DNA of 64,000 bases from Bradyrhizobium sp. RD5-C2 (GCF_019972155.1 NZ_BOVL01000021.1:46001-110000); one strand, 5' to 3'; shown: positions 17,341 to 27,025, numbered from the stretch's first letter. Numbers and translations: made by a program. Notes: generated by a model not told the origin, from the letters alone.

Positions 17341-18651
17341 ATGCGTATTCTGTTGGTGGGCATCAACTATGCGCCCGATCTGATCGGCGTTGCGAAATAC
17401 AACACGGAACTCTGTGAGAGCCTTGTGGCCGAAGGGCACGAGGTCAGAGTGATCACTGCGCCGCCCTATTATCCCGCCTGGCGAATCCCGGCCGACTTCG
17501 ATAGCCACTATTTCAGGACCCGGAACGCCAATGGTGTCGAGATCACGCGCACCCCGATATACGTGCCGCGGAAGCCGACGGGTGCGAAGCGGCTGCTGCA
17601 CCATGCCTCGTTTGCGTTGACGAGTGCGCTGCCGATGCTGACGAAGGCGCTCGAATGGCGACCCGACGTCATGCTGTCCACCGCTCCCTCCTTGATGTCG
17701 TCCGCGCTCGTTTCGTTCGTCGCGCGGCGGATCGGTGTGAAGTCCTGGCTCCATGTGCAGGATTTCGAGGTTGATGCCGCCTTTGATCTCGGATTTCTTC
17801 GAAACGGCGCGCTTCGCAGGCTGATGCTGGGGGCCGAATCTCGCATCCTTCGGTCGTTCGACCGGGTATCGTCGATTTCACCGCAGATGGTCGACCGGCT
17901 GCTGGCCAAGGGCGTTCCTGCGGAGCGGACCGTCGAGATCAGAAACTGGATCGACACAAGCGCCATCTTTCCCCGGTCGCGGCAGACAAGGTATCGGCAT
18001 GAACTCGGCATTGGCGAAAGCGATGTCGTCGGACTCTATTCGGGCACGATGTCGACCAAGCAGGGGCTCGATCTCGTGATCGACGCCGCCGCCGTCCTGC
18101 AAGACAGCCATCCCGACATTCATTTCATCCTCGCCGGAGAGGGGCCTGACAAGGCGAGGTTGATCAAAATGGCGGCCGGCCGCTCCAATGTTCATTTTCT
18201 CGGACTGCAACCCAACGAGAGCTTCAACGAGTTGATGGCAACGGCGGACGTGCATCTCATTCCGCAGAAGGCGGAGGCGGCTGATCTGGTCTTGCCATCC
18301 AAGCTCGGGGCCGTGTTTGGCTCCGCCCGTCCGGTGATCGCGATGGCGACCGAAGGAACGGGGCTGGCCGAGGAGGTCAAGGGTGCCGGGATGGTCGTTT
18401 CCCCCGGCGACACGCGTGCTCTCGCCGATGCGGTCTGCACGCTCGCTCAGAATCAGGCGCTCTGCGCGGCGTTCGGCGCCGAAGGACGGAAGCGCTCACT
18501 CGAGCGTTGGGATCGTCGGGCCATCGTCGGTCGCTGGGCGCTCGAGATGAGCGCGATACGAAACGCACCGTCCGCGTCCGAAACGAAGGCGGCGATGACC
18601 GCTCGCCCGCCCGACGCTATCTCGGTCAAGGACGCCATCCGCATGCCTTGA
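17341..18651 (+). CDS. Glycosyltransferase family 4, WcaI-like
   Basis: The product is 436 residues starting at ATG 17341. The N-terminus (RILLVGINYAPDLIGVAKYN) and PPYYPAWRI are the hallmark of the colanic-acid WcaI family. A GT4 C-terminal domain follows, with SGTMSTKQGLDLVIDAA and the nucleotide-sugar pocket near LQPNESFNELMATADVHLIP. It should transfer a sugar, possibly fucose, to a lipid-linked EPS intermediate at the cytoplasmic face. It follows fcl after 66 bases on the same strand, probably one transcript. Donor specificity is not visible from sequence. Confidence 0.88.
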   Translation: MRILLVGINYAPDLIGVAKYNTELCESLVAEGHEVRVITAPPYYPAWRIPADFDSHYFRTRNANGVEITRTPIYVPRKPTGAKRLLHHASFALTSALPMLTKALEWRPDVMLSTAPSLMSSALVSFVARRIGVKSWLHVQDFEVDAAFDLGFLRNGALRRLMLGAESRILRSFDRVSSISPQMVDRLLAKGVPAERTVEIRNWIDTSAIFPRSRQTRYRHELGIGESDVVGLYSGTMSTKQGLDLVIDAAAVLQDSHPDIHFILAGEGPDKARLIKMAAGRSNVHFLGLQPNESFNELMATADVHLIPQKAEAADLVLPSKLGAVFGSARPVIAMATEGTGLAEEVKGAGMVVSPGDTRALADAVCTLAQNQALCAAFGAEGRKRSLERWDRRAIVGRWALEMSAIRNAPSASETKAAMTARPPDAISVKDAIRMP

Positions 18652-18740
18652 CGGCATTGGGACGGCCCACTGCGTGTGGTGGACGGAAAGCGTTCGAGGC
18701 CCCCGCTTCAGCAAGCGCCAGACGGCGTTATGGGCAGCGG

Positions 18741-19825
18741 TCACTCGTGACGCGGATAATATCTGAAGCCATGCTGCTTGATCAGTTCATCTCGCTTCGC
18801 TGAGGCGAGATCTTCCTGCACCATCTCACGCACCAGGCTTTCGAACGAGGTCTTGGGCCACCAGCCAAGCTTCTGCTTCGCCTTGGAGGGATCGCCCAGG
18901 AGGGTCGCGACCTCCGACGGACGGAAATAGCGCGGGTCGACGGACACGATGCACTTGCCTGTGGCGGCATCATAGCCCTTTTCGTCGACGCCCGTTCCTT
19001 CCCAGCGGATCCGCATCCCCACTTCGCCCGCGGCAACCTCGACGAAGCGGCGAACCGAGTGCTGCACACCGGTCGCGATGACAAAGTCCTACGGCGTATC
19101 CTGCTGCAACATCAGCCATTGCATTTTGACGTAGTCACGCGCATGCCCCCAGTCGCGAAGCGCGTCAAGATTGCCCAGATAAAGACGTTCCTGAAGGCCG
19201 AGGTGGATGCGGGCCAAGGCTCGCGTGATCTTTCGGGTGACAAACGTCTCGCCCCGCACGGGAGACTCATGATTGAACAGAATTCCGTTGCAGGCATACA
19301 TTCCATACGCCTCACGATAGTTCACCGTGATCCAGTAGGCGTAAAGCTTCGCGACGGCGTAAGGCGACCGCGGATAGAACGGAGTGGTCTCCTTCTGCGG
19401 GACTTCCTGCACCAGGCCGTACAGTTCGAGGCCTGGTAGAATTTCGACTTCTTCTCGAGCCCCACGATTCGAATCGCCTCGAGGATTCGCAGCGTGCCGA
19501 GAGCGTCCGAATTCGCGGTATATTCCGGCTCCTCAAACGAAACCGCCACGTGACTTTGGGCGGCGAGATTGTAGATCTCGTCCGGCTGTACCTGGCCGAC
19601 GATCCTGATCAGACTGGAGGAGCCCGTCAAATCACCATAGTGCAGCCGGAACGAAGGATCCGGCTCGTGCGGATCGAGGTAGAGATGATCAATGCGGTCG
19701 GTATTGAAGAGCGAGGTCCGTCGCTTGATGCCATGGACCTCATAGCCCTTCGCGAGCAGCAGTTCGGCTAGATACGCACCGTCTTGACCCGTTACGCCGG
19801 TTATTAATGCTATTTTTTTTGTCAT
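18741..19825 (-). pseudogene. gmd: Broken GDP-mannose 4,6-dehydratase
   Basis: Three minus-strand pieces together make an otherwise complete Gmd: 19825 to about 19425 (start TKKIALITGVTGQDG, Rossmann GxxGxxG); about 19425 to 19089 in another frame (YAVAKLYAYW, LDALRDWGHARDYV); and 19088 to 18741. Lesion 1: seven bases are missing near 19424-19428, where QAS should continue TSELYG. This shifts the frame and deletes the catalytic Thr/Glu region. Lesion 2: TAG at 19091-19089 replaces the expected Glu codon in QQDTP-E-DFVIATG. The length (1085 bases) plus seven gives exactly 364 codons, the family length. Two independent lesions make sequencing error unlikely, though not impossible. Confidence 0.9.
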
Positions 19826-20118
19826 GTAAGCTACTCAAAACATGATCCGCGTATGTAGCCAAAATCATCTTGCAGGCGCAGTGCGAAGGTCGATCACGAC
19901 GGCAATTGTTGCCGCGTAAGATTAATCCTCCGGCGGAGGATCGTGCGTGCCGCGTCAGAGGATACCCCTGACCCGCTCAGGCCTTATTCAAGGCTCGCAA
20001 AGCGTTGGTCCGCGGACCCGGCGTGAACGGGTTGCGCGATCGACCATTGCCTGATTTGCACCCCGCGATAGGATCACGCCGCGTCGACGATGACGGCAGC
20101 ACACAAGGGAGGTGAGCC
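19826..20118. other. Intergenic region with a short dyad
   Basis: About 290 bases with no gene. A perfect dyad ATCCTCCG/CGGAGGAT lies around 19925-19940; it could be a terminator stem or operator but has no T-tract. The rest shows nothing I can name. Confidence 0.4.
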
Positions 20119-20385
20119 ATGCGCGCCGAACAGGAATTCAAGCGAGCCGCTCTTGCATTCTCGCTGGTGGCTCCTCTGCTTTTGCCGACCGAGACATCAG
20201 CCGTCACCGTTGAGGTCGCGAGGAAATGCAATGCGCTCGTTGCGAAAAACTTTCCGCCACGTCAGCCCGGCAATCCGGCGGCGGGCAGCGCCAAAGGCAA
20301 CGGACAAGCCGAGCGCGACTATTTCAAGAAATGCGTCGACAATGGAGGCAACGTGGACGACACCGCCGACAAGGACAAAAAATGA
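20119..20385 (+). CDS. Small secreted conserved hypothetical protein
   Basis: The product is 88 residues starting at ATG 20119 behind a strong GGGAGGTGA site. A signal-like N-terminus (LAFSLVAPLLLPTETSAV) precedes a short charged domain with two Cys (RKCNALVAKNFPP, YFKKCVDNGG) that could form a disulfide. Its make-up is typical of short periplasmic proteins in Bradyrhizobium; I cannot assign a function. The Lys-rich tail (ADKDKK) is odd but unremarkable. Confidence 0.6.
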   Translation: MRAEQEFKRAALAFSLVAPLLLPTETSAVTVEVARKCNALVAKNFPPRQPGNPAAGSAKGNGQAERDYFKKCVDNGGNVDDTADKDKK

Positions 20386-20718
20386 TCGGGTGTGCGTCGT
20401 CAGCGCATCGCGGCAAGCGCGGTTGAAATCCGGACGCGCATCGCCTGCACGCTTGGTGGTTCACCGCAGCCGCGGCAACCTCCTCTGGTTCGGCTCACAA
20501 AGGCGCTCGCTGTAACGGACACGCCGCTGACGCCCGGCCGGGCATGATGGATCCGCTCGCCAGGCCTAGGCCGCATCGGGCAAAGCCGCTCATTGTCGCG
20601 GTACACGGCGATATCAAGAACATGTCGTCATGCCGACCGCAGCAGGTCGCGGGTCATTCGAACCTACGAAACCAAGTCGTCGATTGCGTTGCGGCGACGT
20701 TCGACGTTGAAAAACAAA
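20386..20718. other. Intergenic region, nothing recognised
   Basis: About 330 bases between the small secreted protein and the tRNA terminator. ORFs here lack ribosome-binding sites and protein-like composition. No feature seen. Confidence 0.4.
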
Positions 20719-20748
20719 AACCCAGCAATCCATTCAGATTGCTGGGTT
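20712..20748 (-). terminator. Rho-independent terminator of tRNA-fMet
   Basis: A perfect 12-bp stem (AACCCAGCAATC with GATTGCTGGGTT, 20719-20748) and a 6-base loop are followed, on the minus strand, by a T-rich run (GGTTTTTGTTTTT). It lies just downstream of the tRNA. Confidence 0.88.
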
Positions 20749-20761
20749 TCCGTATCGAACT

Positions 20762-20838
<77 letters not shown>

Positions 20839-21155
20839 TTAAACCGTTGCGTGCCTTGCAGAAAGAGTGCCCGAGCCGGTCGGCCAACGCATCAGATGGC
20901 GCCGATCGATCCGTCCAGAGGGCTTCCTGAGAAGGCGACCCGGGCCGAAGCCGTTCGGGTGCGAGGGGTATGTATCAACGTGAGTACGGTTTGGAAAGCC
21001 CCGGATGCGGGTTTTTGAGGATTTTGTGACGCCGAAATCGGCGGTTTTCCTGGCAAATCTACCGCCGGGAACCGGCTCTTGCCAGATCGCGCGCAAAAGC
21101 GGAGCTTGGCGCCCAACAAAATCCGTCAAGGACACGTCATTCGAGGGGAAACGCC
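20839..21155. other. Intergenic region upstream of tRNA-fMet and the aldehyde dehydrogenase
   Basis: About 317 bases between two divergent units. It must hold the strong tRNA promoter and that of the dehydrogenase, but I see no convincing boxes. No gene seen. Confidence 0.4.
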
Positions 21156-22589
21156 ATGGACCGGCCATTGAAGAGCCCGGGGCTGCATGCGCTTGAGGAC
21201 ACCTTTCACCGCCAGTTCGAGCTGTCGCGCAGCGAGCCAGCGCCGACATTGCAGGCGCGGCTCGACCGGCTGCGCCGCCTGCGCGCCGCGCTGACCGAGA
21301 ACGAGGCGCGATTCGAGGCGGCGATCTCGGCCGATTTCGGCCACCGCTCCACCGTCGAGACCGCGATCGCCGAGACCATGCTGGTGCTCGGCGAGATCAA
21401 GCATGCGGCCAAACACCTCAAGGGCTGGATGGCGCCCGAGAGAATCCCGACCACGGTGCAGTTCGCGCCGGCCAAAAACCGGCTGATCCCGCAGCCGCTC
21501 GGCGTGGTCGGGATCATCGCGCCCTGGAATTATCCGCTGCAGCTGACCTTGGCGCCCGCCGTCGCCGCGATCGCGGCCGGCAATCGCGCCATCATCAAGC
21601 CGAGCGAACTGGTGCCGCGCTTCGCCGAGCTGCTGGCCGAGGTGATCGAGAAGAAATTCGACACCACCGAACTCGCGGTCACCGATATCGACGACGACAT
21701 CGCAACGGCCTTTGCCGCGCTGCCGTTCGATCATCTGATCTTTACCGGCTCGACCCGCGTTGGCCGGCTGGTCGCGGAAACGGCCGGCCGCAACCTGACA
21801 CCGGTGACGCTCGAGCTCGGCGGCAAATCGCCCGCAATCGTCGACGGCTCCGCCGACCTCGACGAGGCCGCGCAGCGCATCGCCTATGGCAAGCTGCTCA
21901 ATGCCGGCCAGACCTGCATCGCGCCCGATTATGTGCTGGTGCCGCAAGCCTCGGTGCAGCCGTTCGCGATGCGGCTACAGGGCCACATGCAGCACATGTT
22001 CGGCACCGATCCGAAAAATCCCGACTACACCTCGATCGTCTCGGACCGGCACTACGCCCGGCTCGAGAGCCTCGTCGCCGACGCCGCCGCGAAGGGCGCG
22101 ACCATCGTGCAGCCGGCCGCGCCGAACGATCCCGAGTGGAAGGCAAGGCGCAAATTCCCGCCGACCGTCATCGTCGATGCCACGCCCGAGATGACCGTGA
22201 TGCAGGAGGAGATCTTCGGACCGCTGTTGCCGGTCATGGGCACCCGCGACGCAACCGAGGCGATCGGCTTCATCAACCGGCGCGACCGCCCGCTGGCGCT
22301 GTACTGGTTCGGCACCGACAACGCCGCCCGCGATGCGGTGCTGGCGCGCACGGTGTCGGGCGGCGTCACGGTCAATGACTGCCTGTTCCACTTCGCGCAG
22401 GCCTATCAGCCGATGGGCGGCGTCGGCGCGTCCGGCACCGGCGCCTATCACGGCGAATGGGGATTCAAGACGCTGACCAAGCTGAAGCCGGTGTTCTATC
22501 GCTCGCGCTTCAACCGGCTTGCCGATCTCTATCCGCCCTATGGCGCGAAGATCGCGCGGCTGGAGAAGCTGATGCGGCTGTTGTCTTAG
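21156..22589 (+). CDS. Coniferyl-aldehyde-type dehydrogenase (ALDH superfamily)
   Basis: The product is 477 residues. It oxidises an aldehyde to the acid with NAD(P)+. Visible ALDH motifs are IAPWNYPL (substrate/cofactor entry), FTGSTRVGR (about 196-204), the general base Glu220 in LELGGKSP and the catalytic Cys254 in NAGQTCIAPD. The length and the NAGQTCIAPDY form match the CalB (coniferyl aldehyde dehydrogenase) subgroup rather than betaine-aldehyde or hexameric types. It is followed by a GMC oxidoreductase on the same strand, so alcohol to aldehyde to acid oxidation of an aromatic or long-chain alcohol is a reasonable inference. Confidence 0.88.
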   Translation: MDRPLKSPGLHALEDTFHRQFELSRSEPAPTLQARLDRLRRLRAALTENEARFEAAISADFGHRSTVETAIAETMLVLGEIKHAAKHLKGWMAPERIPTTVQFAPAKNRLIPQPLGVVGIIAPWNYPLQLTLAPAVAAIAAGNRAIIKPSELVPRFAELLAEVIEKKFDTTELAVTDIDDDIATAFAALPFDHLIFTGSTRVGRLVAETAGRNLTPVTLELGGKSPAIVDGSADLDEAAQRIAYGKLLNAGQTCIAPDYVLVPQASVQPFAMRLQGHMQHMFGTDPKNPDYTSIVSDRHYARLESLVADAAAKGATIVQPAAPNDPEWKARRKFPPTVIVDATPEMTVMQEEIFGPLLPVMGTRDATEAIGFINRRDRPLALYWFGTDNAARDAVLARTVSGGVTVNDCLFHFAQAYQPMGGVGASGTGAYHGEWGFKTLTKLKPVFYRSRFNRLADLYPPYGAKIARLEKLMRLLS

Positions 22590-22594
22590 GGACT

Positions 22595-22670
22595 GTCGTT
22601 CCGGGGCGCGAAGCGAACCCGGAACCTCGAGATTCCGGGTGCGATGCTGGCGCATCGCCCTGGAATGACG
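22595..22670. repeat. Palindromic repeat, GTCATTCCGG family (copy 1)
   Basis: An imperfect inverted repeat with outer arms GTCGTTCCGG and CCTGGAATGAC lies just after the dehydrogenase stop. Related copies occur at 57604-57693 and 58530-58633. It may fold as an RNA hairpin and act as a terminator. Confidence 0.65.
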
Positions 22671-22693
22671 CCAAGAAACTGGGGGAAACATAC

Positions 22694-24295
22694 GTGACTG
22701 ACACATTCGATTTCGTGGTGGTGGGCGCAGGCTCCGGCGGTTGCGCGGTGGCGGGGCGGTTGTCGGAGGATCCGGCGACGTCGGTCGCGATGCTCGATGC
22801 CGGCGGCAAGAACGACAATTGGGTGGTGACCACGCCCGGTGCCATCATTCTGATGCTCTCGAGCAAGCTCAACAACTGGGCGTTCGACACGGTGCCGCAG
22901 AAGGGCCTGAACGGCCGCATCGGCTACCAGCCACGCGGCAAGGGGCTCGGCGGCTCAAGCGCCATCAATGCCATGGTCTATATCCGCGGCCATCGCGCCG
23001 ACTACGATCAATGGGCTTCGCTCGGCAATACCGGCTGGAGCTACGCCGACGTGCTGCCCTACTTCAAGCGTTCGGAGAACAACACCGAGCTCGACGGCGA
23101 ATATCACGGCAAGGGCGGGCCGCTCAACGTCACGGGCCTGCAGTCCGACAATCCGGTCAAGGAGACGTTCCTGCAGGGCGCGCGCGAGGCGCAGTTCCGG
23201 ATCCGCGACGATTTCAACGGCGCCGAGCAGGAAGGCCTCGGCATCTACCAGGTGACCCAGCGGAATGGAGAACGCTGGAGCGCCGCGCGCGGCTATATCC
23301 ATCCCCACATGGGCCGCCGGCCCAATTTGCGCATCGAGACGCAGGCGCAGGCGACCCGCATCATCTTCGAGGGCAAGCGTGCCGTCGGCGTCGAATACAT
23401 GCAGGGCAAGGAGAAGAAGGTGCTGCGCGCGCGGCGCGAGGTCATCCTCTCGGCCGGCGCGTTCCAGTCGCCGCAATTGCTGATGCTGTCGGGCGTCGGC
23501 GACGCCACCGCGCTCGGCAAGCACGGGATCGCCAGCGTGCATGATCTGCCGGGTGTCGGACAGAACCTGCAGGATCATCCCGATTTCGTGTTCGGCTTCG
23601 CCTCCGACGCACCTTATTTCTCGGGGCTATCGTGGAGCGGCATCGGGCGGATCCTCAAGGGCATCGGGCAATACCGCCGCGAGCGGCGCGGCCCGATGAC
23701 CTCGAACGTCGCCGAATGCGGCGGCTTCCTGAAGACGCGACCCGAGCTCGACGTCCCCGACATCCAGCTGCATTTCTGCATGGCCATGGTGGAAGACCAC
23801 GGCCGCAAGCCGCGCTGGGGCACCGGCTTCTCCTGCCATGTCTGCCTGCTGCGCCCGGCCAGCCGTGGCAGCGTGTGGCTGAACAGCGCCGACCCGCTCG
23901 CGGCCCCCGCGATCGATCCGAATTTCTTCGGCGAGGACAGCGACGTTGAGACCATGGTCGCGGGCTTCAAGATGACGAAGCGACTGCTCGACACGCCGGC
24001 GCTGCGCGCGCTGCAGCAGAAGGACATGTTCACAGCAGATGTCCGCACCGACGACGACATCCGCAGCATCCTGCGGGCACGCTCCGACACCGTCTATCAC
24101 CCGGTCGGTACCTGCAGGATGGGCACGGATGATCCACTCGCGGTGGTCGATCCGAAGCTGCGCGTGCACGGGCTCGAGGCCTTGCGCGTGGTCGACGCCT
24201 CGATCATGCCGACATTGATCGGCGGCAACACCAATGCGCCGACCATCATGATCGGCGAGAAGGCCGCCGACATGATCAAGGCGGAGATGCGGTAA
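22694..24295 (+). CDS. GMC-family FAD alcohol dehydrogenase (choline-dehydrogenase-like)
   Basis: The product is 533 residues. I chose GTG 22694 because it places the FAD Rossmann motif VVVGAGSGG at residues 8-16, as in the family; the longer frame from 22457 runs into the upstream gene. GMC signatures are visible: GLGGSSAINAMVYIRGH, SAGAFQSPQLLMLSGVG (signature 2) and the C-terminal catalytic region (YHPVGTCRMG, GGNTNAPTIMIGEKAADMI). Members oxidise primary alcohols or choline and pass electrons to quinones or dyes. Its position after the aldehyde dehydrogenase suggests a two-step oxidation; the substrate is unknown. Confidence 0.88.
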   Translation: MTDTFDFVVVGAGSGGCAVAGRLSEDPATSVAMLDAGGKNDNWVVTTPGAIILMLSSKLNNWAFDTVPQKGLNGRIGYQPRGKGLGGSSAINAMVYIRGHRADYDQWASLGNTGWSYADVLPYFKRSENNTELDGEYHGKGGPLNVTGLQSDNPVKETFLQGAREAQFRIRDDFNGAEQEGLGIYQVTQRNGERWSAARGYIHPHMGRRPNLRIETQAQATRIIFEGKRAVGVEYMQGKEKKVLRARREVILSAGAFQSPQLLMLSGVGDATALGKHGIASVHDLPGVGQNLQDHPDFVFGFASDAPYFSGLSWSGIGRILKGIGQYRRERRGPMTSNVAECGGFLKTRPELDVPDIQLHFCMAMVEDHGRKPRWGTGFSCHVCLLRPASRGSVWLNSADPLAAPAIDPNFFGEDSDVETMVAGFKMTKRLLDTPALRALQQKDMFTADVRTDDDIRSILRARSDTVYHPVGTCRMGTDDPLAVVDPKLRVHGLEALRVVDASIMPTLIGGNTNAPTIMIGEKAADMIKAEMR

Positions 24296-24629
24296 CCAAA
24301 TGGGCAGGGCGCGAGAGCGCCCTTGCCCACCCTGTGAGACTGCCGTCGCAGGGGCGCACTGCCAAAATATCGAAAACAACCCCATGCAAAGTAGCCGGCG
24401 GACAGGGCAACTTGACTCGTCGGGCAACTCAGCGGTACTGTTCTATTATTCAGAAATCGTGCAGACGGCCTCAGCTTGCGCAGTGTCATCACCCGCGCAG
24501 GCGGGTGATCCAGTATTCCAGAGACGGCCGTGCTTGAGCCGAAAGGCCTCGGCCAACTGGATCGCCCGGTCCATGTGCGCAATTGCGCACAGGCCGGGCG
24601 ATGACAGCGGCTTCATCCGGGCTACGGAG
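24296..24629. repeat. Intergenic region with dispersed CACCCGC/GCGGGTG repeat
   Basis: About 330 bases between convergent genes. It contains a short dyad, TCACCCGCGCAGGCGGGTGA (24489-24508), followed by TCCAGTATTCCAGA, a motif I know as frequent in intergenic DNA of bradyrhizobia. Short ORFs here are not credible. Confidence 0.5.
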
Positions 24630-25391
24630 CTAATTCAGCAAAAACCCGCCATCGACCGTCACCACCGTGCCGGTCATGTAGCGCGAGGCGTTGGAGGCGA
24701 GCAGCATGATCGCGCCGTCGAGATCGGTCTCAGCACCGACGCGGCGCTGCGGAATCCGTTTTGCCAGCCGCTCGCCTGACGGCGTCGACCAGAATTCATG
24801 GTTCATCTCGGTGTCGATGTAACCCGGCGCCAGCGCGTTGACGCGGATGTTGTTGCCGGCGAGTTCCAGCGCCATCGCCTTGGTGCCCTGGATCATGCCG
24901 GCCTTGGAGATCGCATAGGGCGAGACCGCCTTGAGCACGCCCTGCCCGAGCACGGACGCGACATTGATGATGTTGCCCGGCTGCTTGCGCAGGATCATGC
25001 GCCGCGAAAGCTCGGTCGCGAGGAAATAAGCGCCTTTCAGATTGGCGTTGATCACGGCGTCCCAATCGGCTTCGGTCTGCTCGGTCGAGAGCTTCTCGAT
25101 CGCGATACCGGCATTGTTGATCAGCACCGAGACCGGACCGAGTGCGGATTCCGCCGTGTCGAGCGCTTTCGCAATCCCGGAAATATCTGCAACATCCATC
25201 TGCACCGCGGCAGCGCGGCCACCTTTGGCCTTGATTTCCTCCGCGAGGCTTTTCAGCTTAGCGGTCTGGCGTGCCGCCAGCACCACCGCAGCGCCATGCG
25301 CTGCGAGCACGCGGGCGAACTGCCGCCCGAGCCCCTGCGAGGCGCCGGTGATGAGGATGATTTCTTTACTGACATCGAATAGGTCGGACAT
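24630..25391 (-). CDS. SDR-family oxidoreductase (classical, FabG-like)
   Basis: The product is 253 residues, typical of classical short-chain dehydrogenases. Motifs are TGASQGLGR (cofactor), NNAG (structural), and the Ser plus YAISK (catalytic Tyr and Lys) in ISKAGMIQG. The C-terminal GTVVTVDGG closes the fold. It is expected to interconvert a ketone and alcohol with NAD(P). It is convergent to the GMC gene and divergent from cvpA. The substrate cannot be predicted. Confidence 0.9.
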   Translation of the reverse strand: MSDLFDVSKEIILITGASQGLGRQFARVLAAHGAAVVLAARQTAKLKSLAEEIKAKGGRAAAVQMDVADISGIAKALDTAESALGPVSVLINNAGIAIEKLSTEQTEADWDAVINANLKGAYFLATELSRRMILRKQPGNIINVASVLGQGVLKAVSPYAISKAGMIQGTKAMALELAGNNIRVNALAPGYIDTEMNHEFWSTPSGERLAKRIPQRRVGAETDLDGAIMLLASNASRYMTGTVVTVDGGFLLN

Positions 25392-25500
25392 CGGCAGGTT
25401 CCCGGATTGAAGCGGACGAGTGATAGCGACAATTGTCCCTGATGTAAGCAGGTTTGATCAACCAGGGGACCGTAGGAGATTGGGCAGGAATTCCTTATCC

Positions 25501-26016
25501 ATGAACCTCTTCGACATCGTCGTGACGCTCGGTCTGTTGTTCGCGGTCGTCACCGGCTTCACGACCGGCCTGTTGCGGAGCGCGGTCACCATCCTGGCCT
25601 ATCTCGTTGCCATGCCGCTTGCGGTCGCGCTGCTGGCGATGGTCGGGCCCCACATCGCAGCGCTGCCGTCGTCGCCGTTTCCGCCCAACGGCGTACTGCT
25701 GTTCGGTCTCTTCCTTCTGATCGGCGTCATTCTCGGAAAGGTGGCGCGGACGATGCTCGACGACACCATGGGCTCGGAGATCGGGATCGGCGACCGTCTC
25801 GGCGGCGCGCTGCTCGGCGCAATCAGGGTTGGCCTCGTCGTGACCACGCTGGTGCTGGTGTTCGATCAACTGGTGCCGCCGGCGAGACAGCCGCAATTCC
25901 TCAACGGATCGCAGTTGCGGCCGTGGTTCTCCGCCGCCGGACAGGCCGGCTTCCGGTCGCTACCGCCCGAAGCCACCATGGCGATCGAGCGGCTGCGGCG
26001 CGAGCAGCGTATCTAA
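25501..26016 (+). CDS. CvpA family membrane protein
   Basis: The product is 171 residues from ATG 25501. It begins NLFDIVVTLGLLFAVVTGF, the typical CvpA start, with four hydrophobic helices and the conserved TGLLRS turn. CvpA proteins are needed for colicin V production in E. coli and for envelope homeostasis; many alphaproteobacteria have several copies. The longer frame from 25420 has no membrane segment before this Met, so I reject it. Confidence 0.8.
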   Translation: MNLFDIVVTLGLLFAVVTGFTTGLLRSAVTILAYLVAMPLAVALLAMVGPHIAALPSSPFPPNGVLLFGLFLLIGVILGKVARTMLDDTMGSEIGIGDRLGGALLGAIRVGLVVTTLVLVFDQLVPPARQPQFLNGSQLRPWFSAAGQAGFRSLPPEATMAIERLRREQRI

Positions 26017-26152
26017 CCAACGGGCTCACCCGGGCTGCTCCTGTCCGGCATGCACTTATGCATTGCACCTCCCTTACCGGCGCCGCCGGGCTTGGCTAGA
26101 CTGGCGCCAGCGAAACTCTACAAACCAATCCGACATCACAGGGAGTGAACTC

Positions 26153-26935
26153 GTGGATCTTGGAATCAAAGGCCGCCGCGCCATCGTCTGCGCATCGAGC
26201 AAGGGACTGGGCCGCGCCTGCGCGATTGCGCTCGCCGATGCGGGCGTGCACGTCACGCTGACGGCGCGCGGCGCCGAGGCGCTGAAGCAGACCGCCGACG
26301 ATATCCGGAAGGCGCATCCCGGCATCACCGTCACCGAGATCGTCGGCGACATCACGACGCCGGCCGGACGCGAGGCCGTGCTCAAGGCCTGTCCCGAACC
26401 GGACATCCTGATCAACAATGCCGGCGGCCCGCCGCCCGGCGATTTCCGCAACTGGACCCGCGACGACTGGATCAAGGCGATCGACGCCAACATGCTGACG
26501 CCGATCGAGCTGATCAAGGCGACCGTCGACGGCATGATGGCGCGCAAGTTCGGCCGTATCGTCAACATCACCTCGGCGGCGGTGAAGGCGCCGATCGAGA
26601 TTCTCGGCCTGTCCAACGGCGCCCGCGCCGGCCTCACCGGCTTCGTCGCCGGCCTGTCGCGCAAGACCGTGATCAACAACGTCACCATCAACGGTCTGCT
26701 GCCGGGCCCGTTCGAGACCGATCGTCTGCGCGGCACAGCAAAGCCCGAGGCCGAAAAGCGCGGCATCTCGGCCGAGCAGGTGCTGGCCGAGCGCGCCAAG
26801 CTGAACCCGGCCGGCCGCTTCGGCCATCCCGACGAATTCGGCTACGCCTGCGCCTTCCTGTGCGGCGCCAAGGCCGGCTTCATCACCGGGCAGAACCTGC
26901 TGCTCGATGGCGGCGCCTTCCCCGGCACCCTCTAG
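26153..26935 (+). CDS. Atypical SDR protein lacking the catalytic Tyr
   Basis: The product is 260 residues from GTG 26153, about 10 bases after GGGAGTGA. The Rossmann motif is altered (CASSKGLGR) and NNAGGPPPG is present. At the catalytic position the sequence reads LSNGARAGLTG, where classical SDRs have YxxxK, so Tyr and Lys are both absent. This matches the FabG-like subgroup that lacks a perfect catalytic tetrad. It may still bind NAD(P) but could be a non-reductase. It runs straight into an inverted repeat that covers its own stop codon region. Confidence 0.8.
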   Translation: MDLGIKGRRAIVCASSKGLGRACAIALADAGVHVTLTARGAEALKQTADDIRKAHPGITVTEIVGDITTPAGREAVLKACPEPDILINNAGGPPPGDFRNWTRDDWIKAIDANMLTPIELIKATVDGMMARKFGRIVNITSAAVKAPIEILGLSNGARAGLTGFVAGLSRKTVINNVTINGLLPGPFETDRLRGTAKPEAEKRGISAEQVLAERAKLNPAGRFGHPDEFGYACAFLCGAKAGFITGQNLLLDGGAFPGTL

Positions 26936-27011
26936 TGCCGCCGATTTGAAGTTCCTGCACTGTATGCGGCGAGGCCGATTGGGAACTTCAAATCGATCAA
27001 GCGGCACTAGA
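26931..27011. repeat. 81-bp inverted repeat at the stop of the atypical SDR
   Basis: Perfect outer arms TCTAGTGCCGC and GCGGCACTAGA (11 bp) and inner arms of about 14 bp (CGATTTGAAGTTCC with GGAACTTCAAATCG) form a long interrupted palindrome. The left arm contains the TAG stop of the SDR gene. It looks like a small non-autonomous palindromic element. Confidence 0.8.
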
Positions 27012-27025
27012 GATTCATGAGTCTT

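Noticed and set aside
24300..24779. A 159-residue plus-strand frame overlapping the 3' end of the SDR gene.
   Set aside because: It runs through the dispersed repeat and overlaps a well-supported antisense gene.
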